Below are positions 16,252 through 25,324 of a DNA stretch of 64,000 bases, piece after piece. Position 1 is the stretch's first letter, and every line of letters starts with the position of its first letter. Source of the stretch: Compostibacter hankyongensis (lineage in GTDB: Bacteria; Bacteroidota; Bacteroidia; Chitinophagales; Chitinophagaceae); contig NZ_BAABFN010000002.1 in assembly GCF_039541075.1 (NCBI RefSeq), positions 186,001 to 250,000 of the forward strand. The letters are read 5' to 3'. Both the position numbers and the translations under genes were made by a program. The notes beneath the pieces were generated by a model. That model ran no database searches and was not told the origin of the DNA. It saw only the letters and a program-made list of their open reading frames with translations.

Positions 16252-17109
16252 ATGGAAAACGAAGAGATCCTCAAATTGGCTATATCCGGTGATATCAATG
16301 CATTCCAAACATTGTTTGCTGAATTTCAAAATCAATTGAAATCTTATCTGTATCGGTTGCTTACCGATCGTGACGATGTAGATGACCTGACGCATGATAC
16401 CTTTATCAGGGCATTTACCAGGATATCGACCTTTAATCGGGATTCTTCTCTGAAGACCTGGGTGTTTAAGATAGCCACCAACCTTGCCTATGATCATTTA
16501 CGGAAATTAAAAAGATGGCAGGCGGATGCCCAGGACCGGGCGGCGGACCTGGCCATAGGCTCGGAGGAGATCAGGGAAGTCTTTTGGATGGTTCACGATA
16601 CCTCCCCTGCCGGGGCATATGAGATGAGAGAACATATCGACTATTGTTTCACCTGTATTTCAAAAACCCTGCTTATAGAAAACCAGGTAGCGTTGATCTT
16701 AAAGCATATCTACGATTTCCAGGTGAAGGAAATTTGTCTTATCCTGGATAAGACGGAAGGGGTAATAAAACACCTGTTGAATGATGCCAGGAATATCATG
16801 ACGGATATTTTTGAGCAGAGGTGCGCCTTAATCAATAAGAATGGCGTTTGCCATCAATGCAGCCATATAAATGAAATTTTCAACCCCAAACAGCATCAGC
16901 AAGAAGAGCTGATGAAGTTGGAATTGGTGAAGGCTTCAAAGAAATATAACCGGGATCAGCTTTTTACATTGCGAACCTTACTGGTGAAGGCAATTGATCC
17001 CTTGCATGCAGCAGGTACCGACTTTCATGAGGAAATCATGAGGTGTCTTAGAACGGCCATTGGCGAAAAAAGTGATTTTTTTGACCGGGATGCAGATAAA
17101 GTAGAGTAA
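16252..17109 (+). CDS. Sigma-70 family (ECF-type) RNA polymerase sigma factor with C-terminal cysteine extension
   Basis: A 285-residue protein. Region 2 is clear: AFQTLFAEFQNQLKSYLYRLL, DRDDVDDLTHDTFIRAF, and LKTWVFKIATNLAYDHLRK. Region 4 is recognisable as QVALILKHIYDFQVKEICLILDKTEGVIKHLLNDAR. After it comes an extension of about 90 residues with CALINKNGVCHQCSHINEIFN, three Cys plus His spaced as in a small zinc site, perhaps an on-board sensor or anti-sigma-like element. I chose ATG 16252 (MENEEILKLAI), since upstream in-frame codons run through a terminator stem; ATG 16237 is the alternative. No anti-sigma gene is adjacent. Confidence 0.88.
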   Translation: MENEEILKLAISGDINAFQTLFAEFQNQLKSYLYRLLTDRDDVDDLTHDTFIRAFTRISTFNRDSSLKTWVFKIATNLAYDHLRKLKRWQADAQDRAADLAIGSEEIREVFWMVHDTSPAGAYEMREHIDYCFTCISKTLLIENQVALILKHIYDFQVKEICLILDKTEGVIKHLLNDARNIMTDIFEQRCALINKNGVCHQCSHINEIFNPKQHQQEELMKLELVKASKKYNRDQLFTLRTLLVKAIDPLHAAGTDFHEEIMRCLRTAIGEKSDFFDRDADKVE

Positions 17110-17212
17110 TACATTTCCGCAACTGGTAAGGATCAGTCGGCTTCTACCCTTTTAGTTCTTTAAAGATAAAAAGAATTACGCGGCTTTAATTTAAAGACTG
17201 TGCGCTCAGGTA

Positions 17213-17977
17213 TTAAAATTTGTAAAATTCTTTCATCCTGTTAATAATATTTTCTTTTTTTCGGCGGCTTACCGTAATCTCTTTATTGTCTGAAAGAATA
17301 AGTGTGCCTCCTTCACCTTTTACATATTGTTTGACATGAAGCAGGTTGACAAGGTAAGAATGATGTGCCCGGATAAAACCCGAACTGGTTAATAATTTTT
17401 CGTATTCGGATAGTCCTTTAGATGAGCAAATAAGCGGCTGGCCTGCAAAATGAATATGGGTATAAACACCGGATGCTTCACAATAAATAATATCCTTTAT
17501 ATCCGCTACGTCAAATCCTTTCAATGAGGGTATGCACAGCTTCATTTCATTTTGTGTATTGATTTTGTTCAGGTTGTACAGGAGCGTTGAAATATTGTTG
17601 CCGGCCGTATTATTGTCCGATATACGCTTTGCTGCCCGCTTTACGGCACTTGCCAGCAGGTCTTCGTCAATAGGTTTTAATAGATAGTCTATAGCGCTGT
17701 ATTGAAAGGCCCGTAAGGCATATTGGTTATGTGCCGTAACAAAGATGATCTCAAAATTGAGGTGTTCCAGTCCGGCCAACAGGTCAAAGCTTGTTTTATC
17801 CTTCAGGGAAATATCGAGAAAAACCAATTGCGGGTTCAGTAGCTGAATTTTTTCTTTTGCTTCGGCAACATCCCGGCAGGATGCAACTACGCTCAGCTCG
17901 GGGCAATACGCCTGCAACATGCTGTTCAGCGCATTCAATCCCCTGGTTTCATCATCTACCAATATTGTGCGTATCAT
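17213..17977 (-). CDS. LytTR-type response regulator
   Basis: A 254-residue response regulator. The receiver domain has acidic residues Asp8-Asp9, the phosphoacceptor Asp55 (VFLDISL), Thr81 and Lys101 (LLKPID). The C-terminal LytTR DNA-binding domain runs from about residue 150: IKDIIYCEASGVYTHIHF and FIRAHHSYLVNLLHVKQY then EITVSRRKKE. It begins 8 bases after the stop of the LytS-type sensor and is certainly its cognate partner. LytTR proteins bind tandem direct repeats; the regulon is not evident here, but the divergent collagen-like lipoprotein is a candidate. Confidence 0.95.
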   Translation of the reverse strand: MIRTILVDDETRGLNALNSMLQAYCPELSVVASCRDVAEAKEKIQLLNPQLVFLDISLKDKTSFDLLAGLEHLNFEIIFVTAHNQYALRAFQYSAIDYLLKPIDEDLLASAVKRAAKRISDNNTAGNNISTLLYNLNKINTQNEMKLCIPSLKGFDVADIKDIIYCEASGVYTHIHFAGQPLICSSKGLSEYEKLLTSSGFIRAHHSYLVNLLHVKQYVKGEGGTLILSDNKEITVSRRKKENIINRMKEFYKF

Positions 17978-17985
17978 AATTATAT

Positions 17986-20900
17986 CTATTTAGTTGATAA
18001 TCGTAGAACCGCAATAGTGCCGCTCCCGGCTTTAACAGGCAGATCCGATTTATCCGTTATATTTAATGAGCATTTCATGTTGTATTTTTCATTCAGCACC
18101 ACCAGCCTTTCTTGGATGTTCACAATACCCAGCGAATGGTGGGTGCGGATGGCAGTTTCTTTGTTTTTTACCGATTGCCTGATGCCTATTCCGTTATCCT
18201 CGATTTCGCAGGTCAGGCTATTGCTATCGCCAAAAAAGCGGATAAAAAGCTGTCTGTCTCCCTCTTTATTGCTCAGTCCGTGCCATAAGGCATTCTCCAC
18301 CAGGGGCTGTACCAGCATGGGCGTTATCTTTACCTCGCTTATATTTAATTTTTCATCTATATTTATGGAATAAGAAAACGCTTCGAACCTCAATTTTTCC
18401 ATTTCGAGGTATTGCTGCAGATGGTCAACACATTGCTCCACAGTAATAAAAGTTTGCCTCGACTGTTCCAGGCTGGTACGTATCAGCTGTGCAAATTTAC
18501 TAAGGTAGCGGCTGGCATTTTGCTTATCGTTGTTCCATATCATTTCCTTAATGCTGTTGAGCGAATTGAAAATAAAATGTGGATTCATTTGTGCATGCAG
18601 ACCCTTCATTTCCAGCTCGGCCATTTGCTGTTTTAATGCCGCATTCTTGCGAATGGACTGCACCCTTCTGCTTACAAAATAAAATACCAGTATGGCAGAT
18701 AACAATGCTGCCGCTATTCTGAAAGCCCAGGTTTGCCACCAGGGTGGATTTATGGTAATGGGCAATGAAGTCATGCTTTTCGCCCATTTACCATCGCTGT
18801 TGGCAGCCCGCAGCTCAAAAATATATTCGCCCGGCGGCAGACTGGTGAATATGGCGTTGTTCACCGGCGCCGGGCTGCTCCAGTTATCGTTGAGCCCTTT
18901 CAGCCGCCACATAAAGAGATTGTTGGCTTCGTTGGAAAAATTGGTAGCGGTAAAATTGATTGTTATAAAATTTTCATTGTATTTAAGATGGATATTGGCA
19001 ATGCGGGCGGATTTTTCATTTACTTTTATGGCGGTAATCAGCGGGGCCGGGCTAAATGTGTTTTCCTTTAGCGATGACGGAATAAATTCGGTGATGCCGC
19101 CAATGCCGCCAAACATCAGCGTGCCGTCGTCATCGGTGAATGCACATGCTGTATTGTATTCCAGGAAACTGAGCCCGTTGCCAAGGTTGTAGTTTTTCTC
19201 TATGGTGTAAGCTCTGGGGGATATCCGGTACAGCCCAGTGTTAGCGCTCACCCAAAAATCTCCGCTTTTATCTTTTTGAATGGCATAGCATACGTTGGAA
19301 GCATTTTCGCTACCGGGAAGGATACGCCTTACTATTGTTTTATTTTTTGCATCGTAGATTACGACGCCGTTGTCGGTAGCGATCCAAAATAGATTTCCAT
19401 CCTGCAGCAAATACCTGGCATTAACAGATATGGTCCTTACCGGTTCTACTATTTCAAAGGTCTGATCCCTGGTATCATATTTTACAAGCCCTGCACCGGT
19501 GGTGCATATCCATAGTATATTTTTGCTGTCCTCATAAATATAACGGCCGGTAAATAAATTGTTATGAAGCGTGTTTTCCGGACAGGCCTGCCAGCTATAA
19601 TCTTTTAGTGAAAAAAATGCAGCGCCCTCCTCTCCCATTAGAAGCAGACTGTCGGCATTTTTAAGTTTAATGAGGGTATAGAATTTTTCCGATGGCAGGT
19701 TTTCTTTGCCTTTGAAGTAAACAATTCTTTTGGTACGCGGATTTAACCGCATCAGCCCGGCCCAGCTTGCGATCCATAAATTTTTTTGATCATCTTCGGT
19801 AATGCCATAAATAGTGTTCGCCGATGCTCCGAACCGGGATGTGCCGGGAATTTGAATGAAAGAGCCGGTTTGCCTGTTCCATTCTGCAATACCTTTATTC
19901 TGCGTGCCAACGTAGTAGTGGCCCATGCTGCTTTTAAAAATATTAAATATCATGTTATCAGGCAATGATGCCAGGTTGCCCTCCTCATTCTGAATAGTAT
20001 GTATCTGGTATTTGAGCGGATCGTATTTTGCCAGACCCGAACCGCTGAGGCCGCACCATATAATGCCCTGCCGGTCCGTAAAGAGCGAAAGAACAAAGTT
20101 TTTTCCGGGTGAGCGGCTGTCATATCGATTATGCACGGCTGTGACAAGCTGTCTGTTTGCAGGGGTATAGCGCATAATGCCAAACCCGCGTGTGCCTATC
20201 CATAAATTTCCACTGTCATCTGTGGCAAAGCAACCTATGCCGCCGGCCCCTGTTTTAAAATGTTTGATATTGGAAACACCGTTTATTGGATCTTCGATAT
20301 AATAGCAGCCGCCTGTTAGCGTACCTATCCATAGCGCGCCATTGAACGAGTGCAGGGCCTTTATTTCAGGAAAGTAATAAGATGGGAATAATGCTTCCGG
20401 TCTGAAACCGTTACCGGTTTTAGTAAGCACAAAAAGATGATGCAATGTTGCCGCAATAATTTTTTCCTCGTGCAAAACAACGCTGCTCACCTGATTTTTA
20501 AATCCGGTATCGGAAAAATAGAATTGGAGGATCTGTGTTTTGGTATTGATGTAGATAAGCCCGCTGTTGTGGGTGGAAATCCAATATTCGTTGGGAGCAA
20601 ATGAAGCAATTTCTTTTATCGAAATTGTTTTTAACGGTTTCGCAAACGGGTATACTTCATCGATACCGGCCAGCGAATCGCCTATGGGCAGATAAAGGCA
20701 CAGGCCGCCCATGGTGCCTACCCACAGCAGGTTTTCGCTTTTGCTAAAAAGCAACGAAGAAATATAGTTAGACGGAAGCTTTTTTCCTTCGATGTTTTGC
20801 GGCAGGTACACTTTGAATTCTTGTCCGTCATAGCGATTTAGCCCGTCCTGTGTGCCAAACCACATAATGCCGTTTTCATCCTGTGCTATGCTGTAGCAGC

Positions 20901-21006
20901 TATTTTGAGAAAGTCCCTGCTCCGAAGAATAATTTTCAAACAGCAGGGACTGGGAGCGGAGCCTTGCAGCGTTAAACAATAATATCAATAACAATACATG
21001 GCGCAT
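17986..21006 (-). CDS. Sensor histidine kinase, two-component propeller plus LytS-type kinase
   Basis: A 1006-residue membrane sensor. A signal peptide ends near residue 19. A periplasmic two-component-regulator propeller pair covers about 20-650 with repeated motifs such as DENGIMWFGTQDGLNRYDG and GNLWIGTRGFGIMRY. A Y_Y_Y domain follows at about 660-745 (FMWRLKGLNDNWS, LPPGEYIFELRAAN). One membrane helix lies near 755-780, and a cytoplasmic His_kinase (LytS/YehU) domain has the phosphoacceptor in QMNPHFIFNSLNSIKEMI (His about 805) and an ATPase region ending DNGIGIRQS. Proteins of this layout usually sense polysaccharide fragments, but without a nearby PUL the ligand is unknown. The gene is directly followed by its LytTR regulator. 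Confidence 0.95.
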   Translation of the reverse strand: MRHVLLLILLFNAARLRSQSLLFENYSSEQGLSQNSCYSIAQDENGIMWFGTQDGLNRYDGQEFKVYLPQNIEGKKLPSNYISSLLFSKSENLLWVGTMGGLCLYLPIGDSLAGIDEVYPFAKPLKTISIKEIASFAPNEYWISTHNSGLIYINTKTQILQFYFSDTGFKNQVSSVVLHEEKIIAATLHHLFVLTKTGNGFRPEALFPSYYFPEIKALHSFNGALWIGTLTGGCYYIEDPINGVSNIKHFKTGAGGIGCFATDDSGNLWIGTRGFGIMRYTPANRQLVTAVHNRYDSRSPGKNFVLSLFTDRQGIIWCGLSGSGLAKYDPLKYQIHTIQNEEGNLASLPDNMIFNIFKSSMGHYYVGTQNKGIAEWNRQTGSFIQIPGTSRFGASANTIYGITEDDQKNLWIASWAGLMRLNPRTKRIVYFKGKENLPSEKFYTLIKLKNADSLLLMGEEGAAFFSLKDYSWQACPENTLHNNLFTGRYIYEDSKNILWICTTGAGLVKYDTRDQTFEIVEPVRTISVNARYLLQDGNLFWIATDNGVVIYDAKNKTIVRRILPGSENASNVCYAIQKDKSGDFWVSANTGLYRISPRAYTIEKNYNLGNGLSFLEYNTACAFTDDDGTLMFGGIGGITEFIPSSLKENTFSPAPLITAIKVNEKSARIANIHLKYNENFITINFTATNFSNEANNLFMWRLKGLNDNWSSPAPVNNAIFTSLPPGEYIFELRAANSDGKWAKSMTSLPITINPPWWQTWAFRIAAALLSAILVFYFVSRRVQSIRKNAALKQQMAELEMKGLHAQMNPHFIFNSLNSIKEMIWNNDKQNASRYLSKFAQLIRTSLEQSRQTFITVEQCVDHLQQYLEMEKLRFEAFSYSINIDEKLNISEVKITPMLVQPLVENALWHGLSNKEGDRQLFIRFFGDSNSLTCEIEDNGIGIRQSVKNKETAIRTHHSLGIVNIQERLVVLNEKYNMKCSLNITDKSDLPVKAGSGTIAVLRLSTK

Positions 21007-21370
21007 AATGTGTTCAATAATCTAATGAGAAAAGCACATTTTGCAACAGTTTTGATCAGGCAAAACAGTGCCCAAATGTATTAAAAAAGACCGGCTCGGT
21101 AATTCTTTTTGGAAACATTGTTTATTCGCTACCTCTCTTCCCGGCAGGCGTTTTACCGGTTGTTTATTCCCGCCCGCCACTTACAAACCCAATGCTGCCA
21201 TTTGCAAGATGGAGGTTGCTCGCAGTTCGTAATGTAAATAATTTAGGAGGCAAAAATATACTTATGAAAATAACAAACTTATCAGCGTCCGCCGGCTGGC
21301 AGTTTCTTTCCCGCCCTGGTTATGACCGGTCCTGAAAACAACCTTGAAATTATTCAATAAAAAATTCTGT
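21007..21370. other. 364-bp divergent intergenic region
   Basis: This separates the LytS-type sensor from the collagen-like lipoprotein. It holds a 6-bp dyad GTTTTG-ATCAGG-CAAAAC (21049-21066) close to the sensor gene. Nearer the lipoprotein, an AGGAGG (21245-21250) precedes a 23-codon frame at 21264-21335 that I do not call a gene. Confidence 0.5.
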
Positions 21371-22288
21371 ATGAGAAATTTTATTCAACCGATTGCCTTA
21401 GCGTTATGCTTGCTCACATTTCTTTTCTCCTGTAAAAAAGGAGACATAGGTCCTCAGGGACCTCAAGGCGAGCAAGGCATCAAGGGCGCAGACGGTAATA
21501 CCGTTTTGTCCGGAAAAGGCGCGCCGTCTGCATCCGTTGGCGATGTGGGGGATTTCTATATTGACCTGAATGCCGATGCACTCTACGGACCCAAAACTGG
21601 CTCAGGCTGGGGAAGCGCTATAAACCTCAGAGGAGATAAAGGAGACAAAGGTTCAACCGGCGCCACCGGAGCGGCAGGTAAAAACGGCAGTGCAATACTT
21701 TCCGGAAACGGTGCCCCAGCATTAAGCCTCGGCACTACAGGAGATTATTATCTCGATAAAACCAATTCTTTATTCTACGGACCCAAAACTTCAGGCAGTT
21801 GGGGAACTCCGGTCAGCCTGAAAGGTTTAAAAGGAGATAAAGGTGATCGCGGGACGGCCAATGTAATTTATTCTGATTGGTTTATTCCTAATTCATACAC
21901 TAAAGACACCGTGTTTGGCATATGGGGATTCAGCTACACCAAACCGGTATCGCAGCTTACACAAGCAGTCATCGACAAAGGTTCCGTACTGGTATATGCC
22001 AAGCTTCTGGGATACAACTCAGCGATATGGCCCGGCTCTCAGGTAGCGCAGCTGCCCATACAGCTTACGTATGTTCAGGGAGCAACAACGATGACGGATA
22101 CGTGGTCTGCATTAATTACACCGGGTAATATCAAAATCCGTTTTATAGATGATCACAACATTTATACCGCCATCGCCACTACACATCAGTTCCGCTATGT
22201 GATCATTCCGGGAGGCGTAAAAGCGACAAGCACTATCAATCTCAAAGATTATAATGCCGTAAAAGCAGCGTTTCGCCTGGCGGATTAA
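21371..22288 (+). CDS. Collagen-like repeat lipoprotein
   Basis: A 305-residue lipoprotein. ATG 21371 gives MRNFIQPIALALCLL and the lipobox LFSC; an upstream TTG would only add residues. After Cys come short Gly-X-Y collagen-like runs (GPQGPQGEQGIKGADG, GDKGDKGSTGATGAAG, GLKGDKGDRG). Between them are two homologous inserts of about 40 residues (GAPSASVGDVGDFYIDL with YGPKTGSGWG, and GAPALSLGTTGDYYLD with YGPKTSGSWG). A non-repetitive C-terminal domain of about 130 residues follows. Collagen-like stalks usually project a head domain from the surface. The 290-residue orphan follows 80 bases later and may be functionally linked. Confidence 0.85.
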   Translation: MRNFIQPIALALCLLTFLFSCKKGDIGPQGPQGEQGIKGADGNTVLSGKGAPSASVGDVGDFYIDLNADALYGPKTGSGWGSAINLRGDKGDKGSTGATGAAGKNGSAILSGNGAPALSLGTTGDYYLDKTNSLFYGPKTSGSWGTPVSLKGLKGDKGDRGTANVIYSDWFIPNSYTKDTVFGIWGFSYTKPVSQLTQAVIDKGSVLVYAKLLGYNSAIWPGSQVAQLPIQLTYVQGATTMTDTWSALITPGNIKIRFIDDHNIYTAIATTHQFRYVIIPGGVKATSTINLKDYNAVKAAFRLAD

Positions 22289-22368
22289 CCGAACCAGCGC
22301 ATTTAAGTAAACGAGCAGCCTTTTCAGCATCTATCTATTTATAAACACTTAAAACCAAGGAGTTTTTT

Positions 22369-23241
22369 ATGGAAAAACAAGATGTAATCAAAAAAGTTGT
22401 TGCCAATGGACGTTTGGAAAGCCATTTATTTCTGCAACATACCCAGGCGCTGTTTGGACCACTAAACAAAAAACCGGCATTAAAACCGGTTTGGGCCAAC
22501 AACAAGCTTTCTTTTGTCCAGGCGGGTAACTCCCAACTGATCAGCACCACCGTTGGAACGCCTCCCGAGGGTTATGCTACCAATGGCTTTGTATGGGACA
22601 GAGGAGCTGATGAAGCTTTATTTGTCGCATTTATCAGTCCGGAAAACCCTGTCGGCATTTACATAGACGGCATTCATGCAGGAGATTGGATAGAGATCAC
22701 CAGCGCGACAGGTATCTGCTCCTTTTCAAAGGATACGGGGCATTCGGCTATTTCGGGGATAATTGGTTTAATAAGCGAAGGAGTAGGCATCGCCGCAACT
22801 TTGTACGGCCATCCGGAAGTAACGGCATTTGTAAACTTAGGGGCAAAATATATCCAGGATAAGTTGAAGCCGACAGGAGCAGCTGCCAAAAAAAGAGATG
22901 CTTTCGGCGTTGAACCCGGCTCCGGATTAAAAGCAAGAGAAGAGGGCGGCGTATTGGTCTGCCTGCCGCAAGCCGGCGGAACCTTTACCAGCGGAGATGA
23001 CGACCATACAGGTCGTTGGATTAAAAAGCCGGGCGACCGCGTTCCTGAAAATTACCCGCCGCATGTTTACGGGTCTTTTTTCCTGCGCCAGGGAGACAGT
23101 GCGAACAACAGACAACAGGCAACTATTTCAGGTCAGGTATATTTGCTTGCATGGGATTGGAAGTTTGAAGATAATGCAGGCTATTACCAGGTTTTTGTTC
23201 ATGTGAAAAAGGGAGTCCTTCCTCCCGTCATTATTCTTTAA
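22369..23241 (+). CDS. Conserved-looking protein of unknown function
   Basis: A 290-residue protein I do not recognise. It has no signal peptide and starts MEKQDVIKK. Residues about 60-105 form a hydrophobic, probably beta-rich core (TNGFVWDRGADEALFVAFIS, GIYIDGIHAGDWIEI). Residues 115-165 hold a Gly-rich apolar stretch (ISGIIGLISEGVGIAATLYG) that could be a buried or membrane-active helix. The end is beta-rich again (QVYLLAWDWKFEDNAGYYQVFVHV). It lies 80 bases after the collagen-like lipoprotein on the same strand and before a strong hairpin terminator, so the two probably form one transcript. Confidence 0.6.
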   Translation: MEKQDVIKKVVANGRLESHLFLQHTQALFGPLNKKPALKPVWANNKLSFVQAGNSQLISTTVGTPPEGYATNGFVWDRGADEALFVAFISPENPVGIYIDGIHAGDWIEITSATGICSFSKDTGHSAISGIIGLISEGVGIAATLYGHPEVTAFVNLGAKYIQDKLKPTGAAAKKRDAFGVEPGSGLKAREEGGVLVCLPQAGGTFTSGDDDHTGRWIKKPGDRVPENYPPHVYGSFFLRQGDSANNRQQATISGQVYLLAWDWKFEDNAGYYQVFVHVKKGVLPPVIIL

Positions 23242-23301
23242 TTAACCGCGGTTGGTTTATGGACAATGCCCGCGAAGCGCTATGTTGTTTGTAATCAGTA
23301 C

Positions 23302-23353
23302 ATGCCTCCTGCCCTATTGTAAATTGATTTTAGTTGGGCAGGGGCATAGTTTT
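23302..23353 (+). terminator. Terminator after the collagen-like/orphan pair
   Basis: The arms ATGCCTCCTGCCC (23302-23314) and GGGCAGGGGCAT (23336-23347) pair over 12 bp with one bulged T and a 21-base AT-rich loop, followed by AGTTTTCC. It ends the transcript 60 bases after the orphan gene. Confidence 0.65.
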
Positions 23354-23520
23354 CCAGGCGGCGTTAAGCTATGCAAGCTTATTTCTTTCCCATTATATCC
23401 GATAATCTTATCCATAGCTCATTATTTATAATGATCAGGTCTGTCACCCCTATTCGTTTTTATCCTAAATTTATAGGAATTTTGTGACTAAATAGGTTAA
23501 CTACTGGTGTAATCAAGAAA

Positions 23521-24129
23521 ATGAGCAAACATTCCACCCCCCACCCTACTCCCAAGCGCCGCATCATCATCGGCATCAGCGGGGCGACCGGCATCATCTA
23601 TGGTATCCGGTTGCTGCAGGTGCTGCGGGAAATCGGCGTTGAAACGCACCTGGTGGTGACCAAGCCGGGAGAAATGACCCGGTCCTATGAAACGGAGCTA
23701 TCGTCCGAGGAGCTGAAAAAGCTGGCGGATTTCAATTATGGTGTCCAGGATATGGGGGCCGCTATTTCGAGCGGCTCTTTTAAGACCATGGGCATGATCG
23801 TGGCCCCCTGTTCGGTAAAAACCCTGTCCGAAATTGCCAACGGCGCTACCGGGAACCTGCTCACCCGCGCGGCGGATGTCGTGTTGAAAGAAAGGAGAAA
23901 GCTGGTGCTCCTCGTCCGGGAGTCCCCCCTTCATGCAGGGCACCTGAAAAGTATGCTTGCCGTTACCGAAAACGGCGGCATCATTGCGCCGCCTGTTCCC
24001 GCGTTTTATAACAAGCCCCAGTCGGTCGGCGATATTGTGGATTATACCGTCGGCCGGACCCTTGATTTGTTTGACCTGGAAATGCCCGGCATGTTCCGGT
24101 GGAAGGAAGAGGGTGAAGCCGGCGACTGA
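23521..24129 (+). CDS. ubiX: UbiX-family flavin prenyltransferase
   Basis: A 202-residue enzyme that adds a dimethylallyl group to FMN to make prenylated FMN, the cofactor of UbiD-type decarboxylases. It shows GISGATGIIYGIRLL (FMN phosphate loop), SSGSFKTMGMIVAPCSVKTLSEIANGAT, KERRKLVLLVRESPLHAGHL and the C-terminal IVDYTVGRTLDLF. All are family hallmarks and the length is normal. No ubiD lies nearby, so the partner decarboxylase must be elsewhere. It converges with the DUF4256 gene, with 5 bases between. Confidence 0.95.
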   Translation: MSKHSTPHPTPKRRIIIGISGATGIIYGIRLLQVLREIGVETHLVVTKPGEMTRSYETELSSEELKKLADFNYGVQDMGAAISSGSFKTMGMIVAPCSVKTLSEIANGATGNLLTRAADVVLKERRKLVLLVRESPLHAGHLKSMLAVTENGGIIAPPVPAFYNKPQSVGDIVDYTVGRTLDLFDLEMPGMFRWKEEGEAGD

Positions 24130-24134
24130 TCCGC

Positions 24135-24698
24135 TTACACATTTAACGTACCGCGGAAGCCCCGGGCGGCATAATAGGATTCCGCCCCGTTGTGGTAGAG
24201 GAAGACCCTGCCATAGCGGTAGTCGCAAAAGACGGCGCCCCCATGCTTCCTGATATCTGCGGGCGTTTGTACCCAGCTGGAGCTTTTTGTATCGAAAGGT
24301 CCCAGCTCCTGCAGGGCCCGGTATTGTTCTTCTGTCAGCAGCGTAATGCCCATTGCTTCCGCCATATCGACAGCGTTGTCTTTCGGCTTGTGCTCCTTCC
24401 GCTCCTCCTGCGCTTTGCGGTCATAACAGAGGCTTCTGCGGCCTTTGGGGCTTTCCGCCGAACAATCACAAAAAACATATTCCCCCGTCTTCTTATCCTG
24501 ACCGACGACATCCGGCTCGCCGCCGGTGTTTTCCATCTCATACAGCGACCATAGCTTTTTTGCACCGGCTTCCAGTCTTTCCCGTACGTCGGCCCATTTC
24601 AGACCTTTATGACGGGACATGTTTTTCTCAAAGCGGGTTTTCAGCGTGCTGAGCAGCGCTTCAGCTTGTTCGGGAGACAGTTTCTTTTTGCTATCCAT
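24135..24698 (-). CDS. DUF4256 domain protein
   Basis: A 187-residue protein matching what I know of DUF4256. It shows LLSTLKTRFEKNMSRHKGLKWADVRERLE, GGEPDVVGQDKKTGEYVFCDCSAESPKGRRSLCYDRKAQEER, and the end GGAVFCDYRYGRVFLYHNGAESYYAARGFRG. Function unknown. It is the last gene of the ArsR-led operon, 35 bases after the YdeI-like gene. Confidence 0.85.
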   Translation of the reverse strand: MDSKKKLSPEQAEALLSTLKTRFEKNMSRHKGLKWADVRERLEAGAKKLWSLYEMENTGGEPDVVGQDKKTGEYVFCDCSAESPKGRRSLCYDRKAQEERKEHKPKDNAVDMAEAMGITLLTEEQYRALQELGPFDTKSSSWVQTPADIRKHGGAVFCDYRYGRVFLYHNGAESYYAARGFRGTLNV

Positions 24699-24733
24699 GT
24701 TACGGTTTTTTCGGCCCGAAGAATTGCCGGCAG

Positions 24734-25324
24734 TTATTGATCATTCAACCCCTTCCCTTTCAGGATCTGCGGAATGGATTTTTCCACCCTCGAAGCCCGG
24801 GTTTTGGATTGCTTGGGTTGCGCAAAATGAAACAGGTAGGCTCTTTGCCGTCCCGGCGTCAGGGCTTTAAACGCCCTTTTCAGCGCCGGAAGCTCGTCCA
24901 GCTTCTGCTGAAATTCCCCGGGAACCTCAAAATCTGCAGTTTTTTTCAGCTTAACCTTTAAACCGGCTTCCTCCACGGCAACGGCTTCATAAATATAAGC
25001 TCTCAGGACGGCTTTCAGCTTGTCGATCTGACGCGCGGAAGTGAACCGGACCTGGCGGGCCACCTGCACATGCGCGGTTTGCTGGATCAGTATGCCTTCG
25101 GTATCCTGCAGCAAGGCACCCTTGAAAAACAAATACGCGCAATAGTCCTTGAATACATGGATCAAAATAATGTTCTTTTTCTGAAATGTATAACAGGGAC
25201 AGCCCCACTTCAATTCTTCGGTCAGCCCGCAATCCAGCGGAATTACCCTCATTTTCTCTATTTCCTTTTGCCATTTCCGGTCCTTCTCGAAATAGAAATC
25301 AACCTTGGGGTTTGTCGTGTTCAT
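24734..25324 (-). CDS. YdeI/OmpD-associated family protein (DUF1801-like)
   Basis: A 196-residue protein. The N-terminal part is a DUF1801/YdhG-like alpha-beta domain (LTEELKWGCPCYTFQKKNIILIHVFKDYCAYLFF). The C-terminal part is the OmdA-type segment (FEVPGEFQQKLDELPALKRAFKALTPGRQRAYLFHFAQPKQSKTRASRVEK), which includes the usual KQ..TR.SR..K motif. Role unknown; often found with ArsR/AHSA1 genes. Its start overlaps the stop of the DoxX gene by ATGA. Confidence 0.88.
   Translation of the reverse strand: MNTTNPKVDFYFEKDRKWQKEIEKMRVIPLDCGLTEELKWGCPCYTFQKKNIILIHVFKDYCAYLFFKGALLQDTEGILIQQTAHVQVARQVRFTSARQIDKLKAVLRAYIYEAVAVEEAGLKVKLKKTADFEVPGEFQQKLDELPALKRAFKALTPGRQRAYLFHFAQPKQSKTRASRVEKSIPQILKGKGLNDQ

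Noticed and set aside
17140..17160. CTACCCTTTT word in the gap after the sigma gene
   Set aside because: Shares only one arm of the CTACCC palindrome; the second arm is missing.
21264..21335. 23-codon frame after an AGGAGG
   Set aside because: Spacing to the purine tract is 13 bases, Bacteroidota rarely rely on such sites, and no hairpin or terminator supports it.
21440..21870. Short repeated sequence units that might suggest a CRISPR or satellite
   Set aside because: They encode collagen Gly-X-Y repeats in frame and have irregular spacing.
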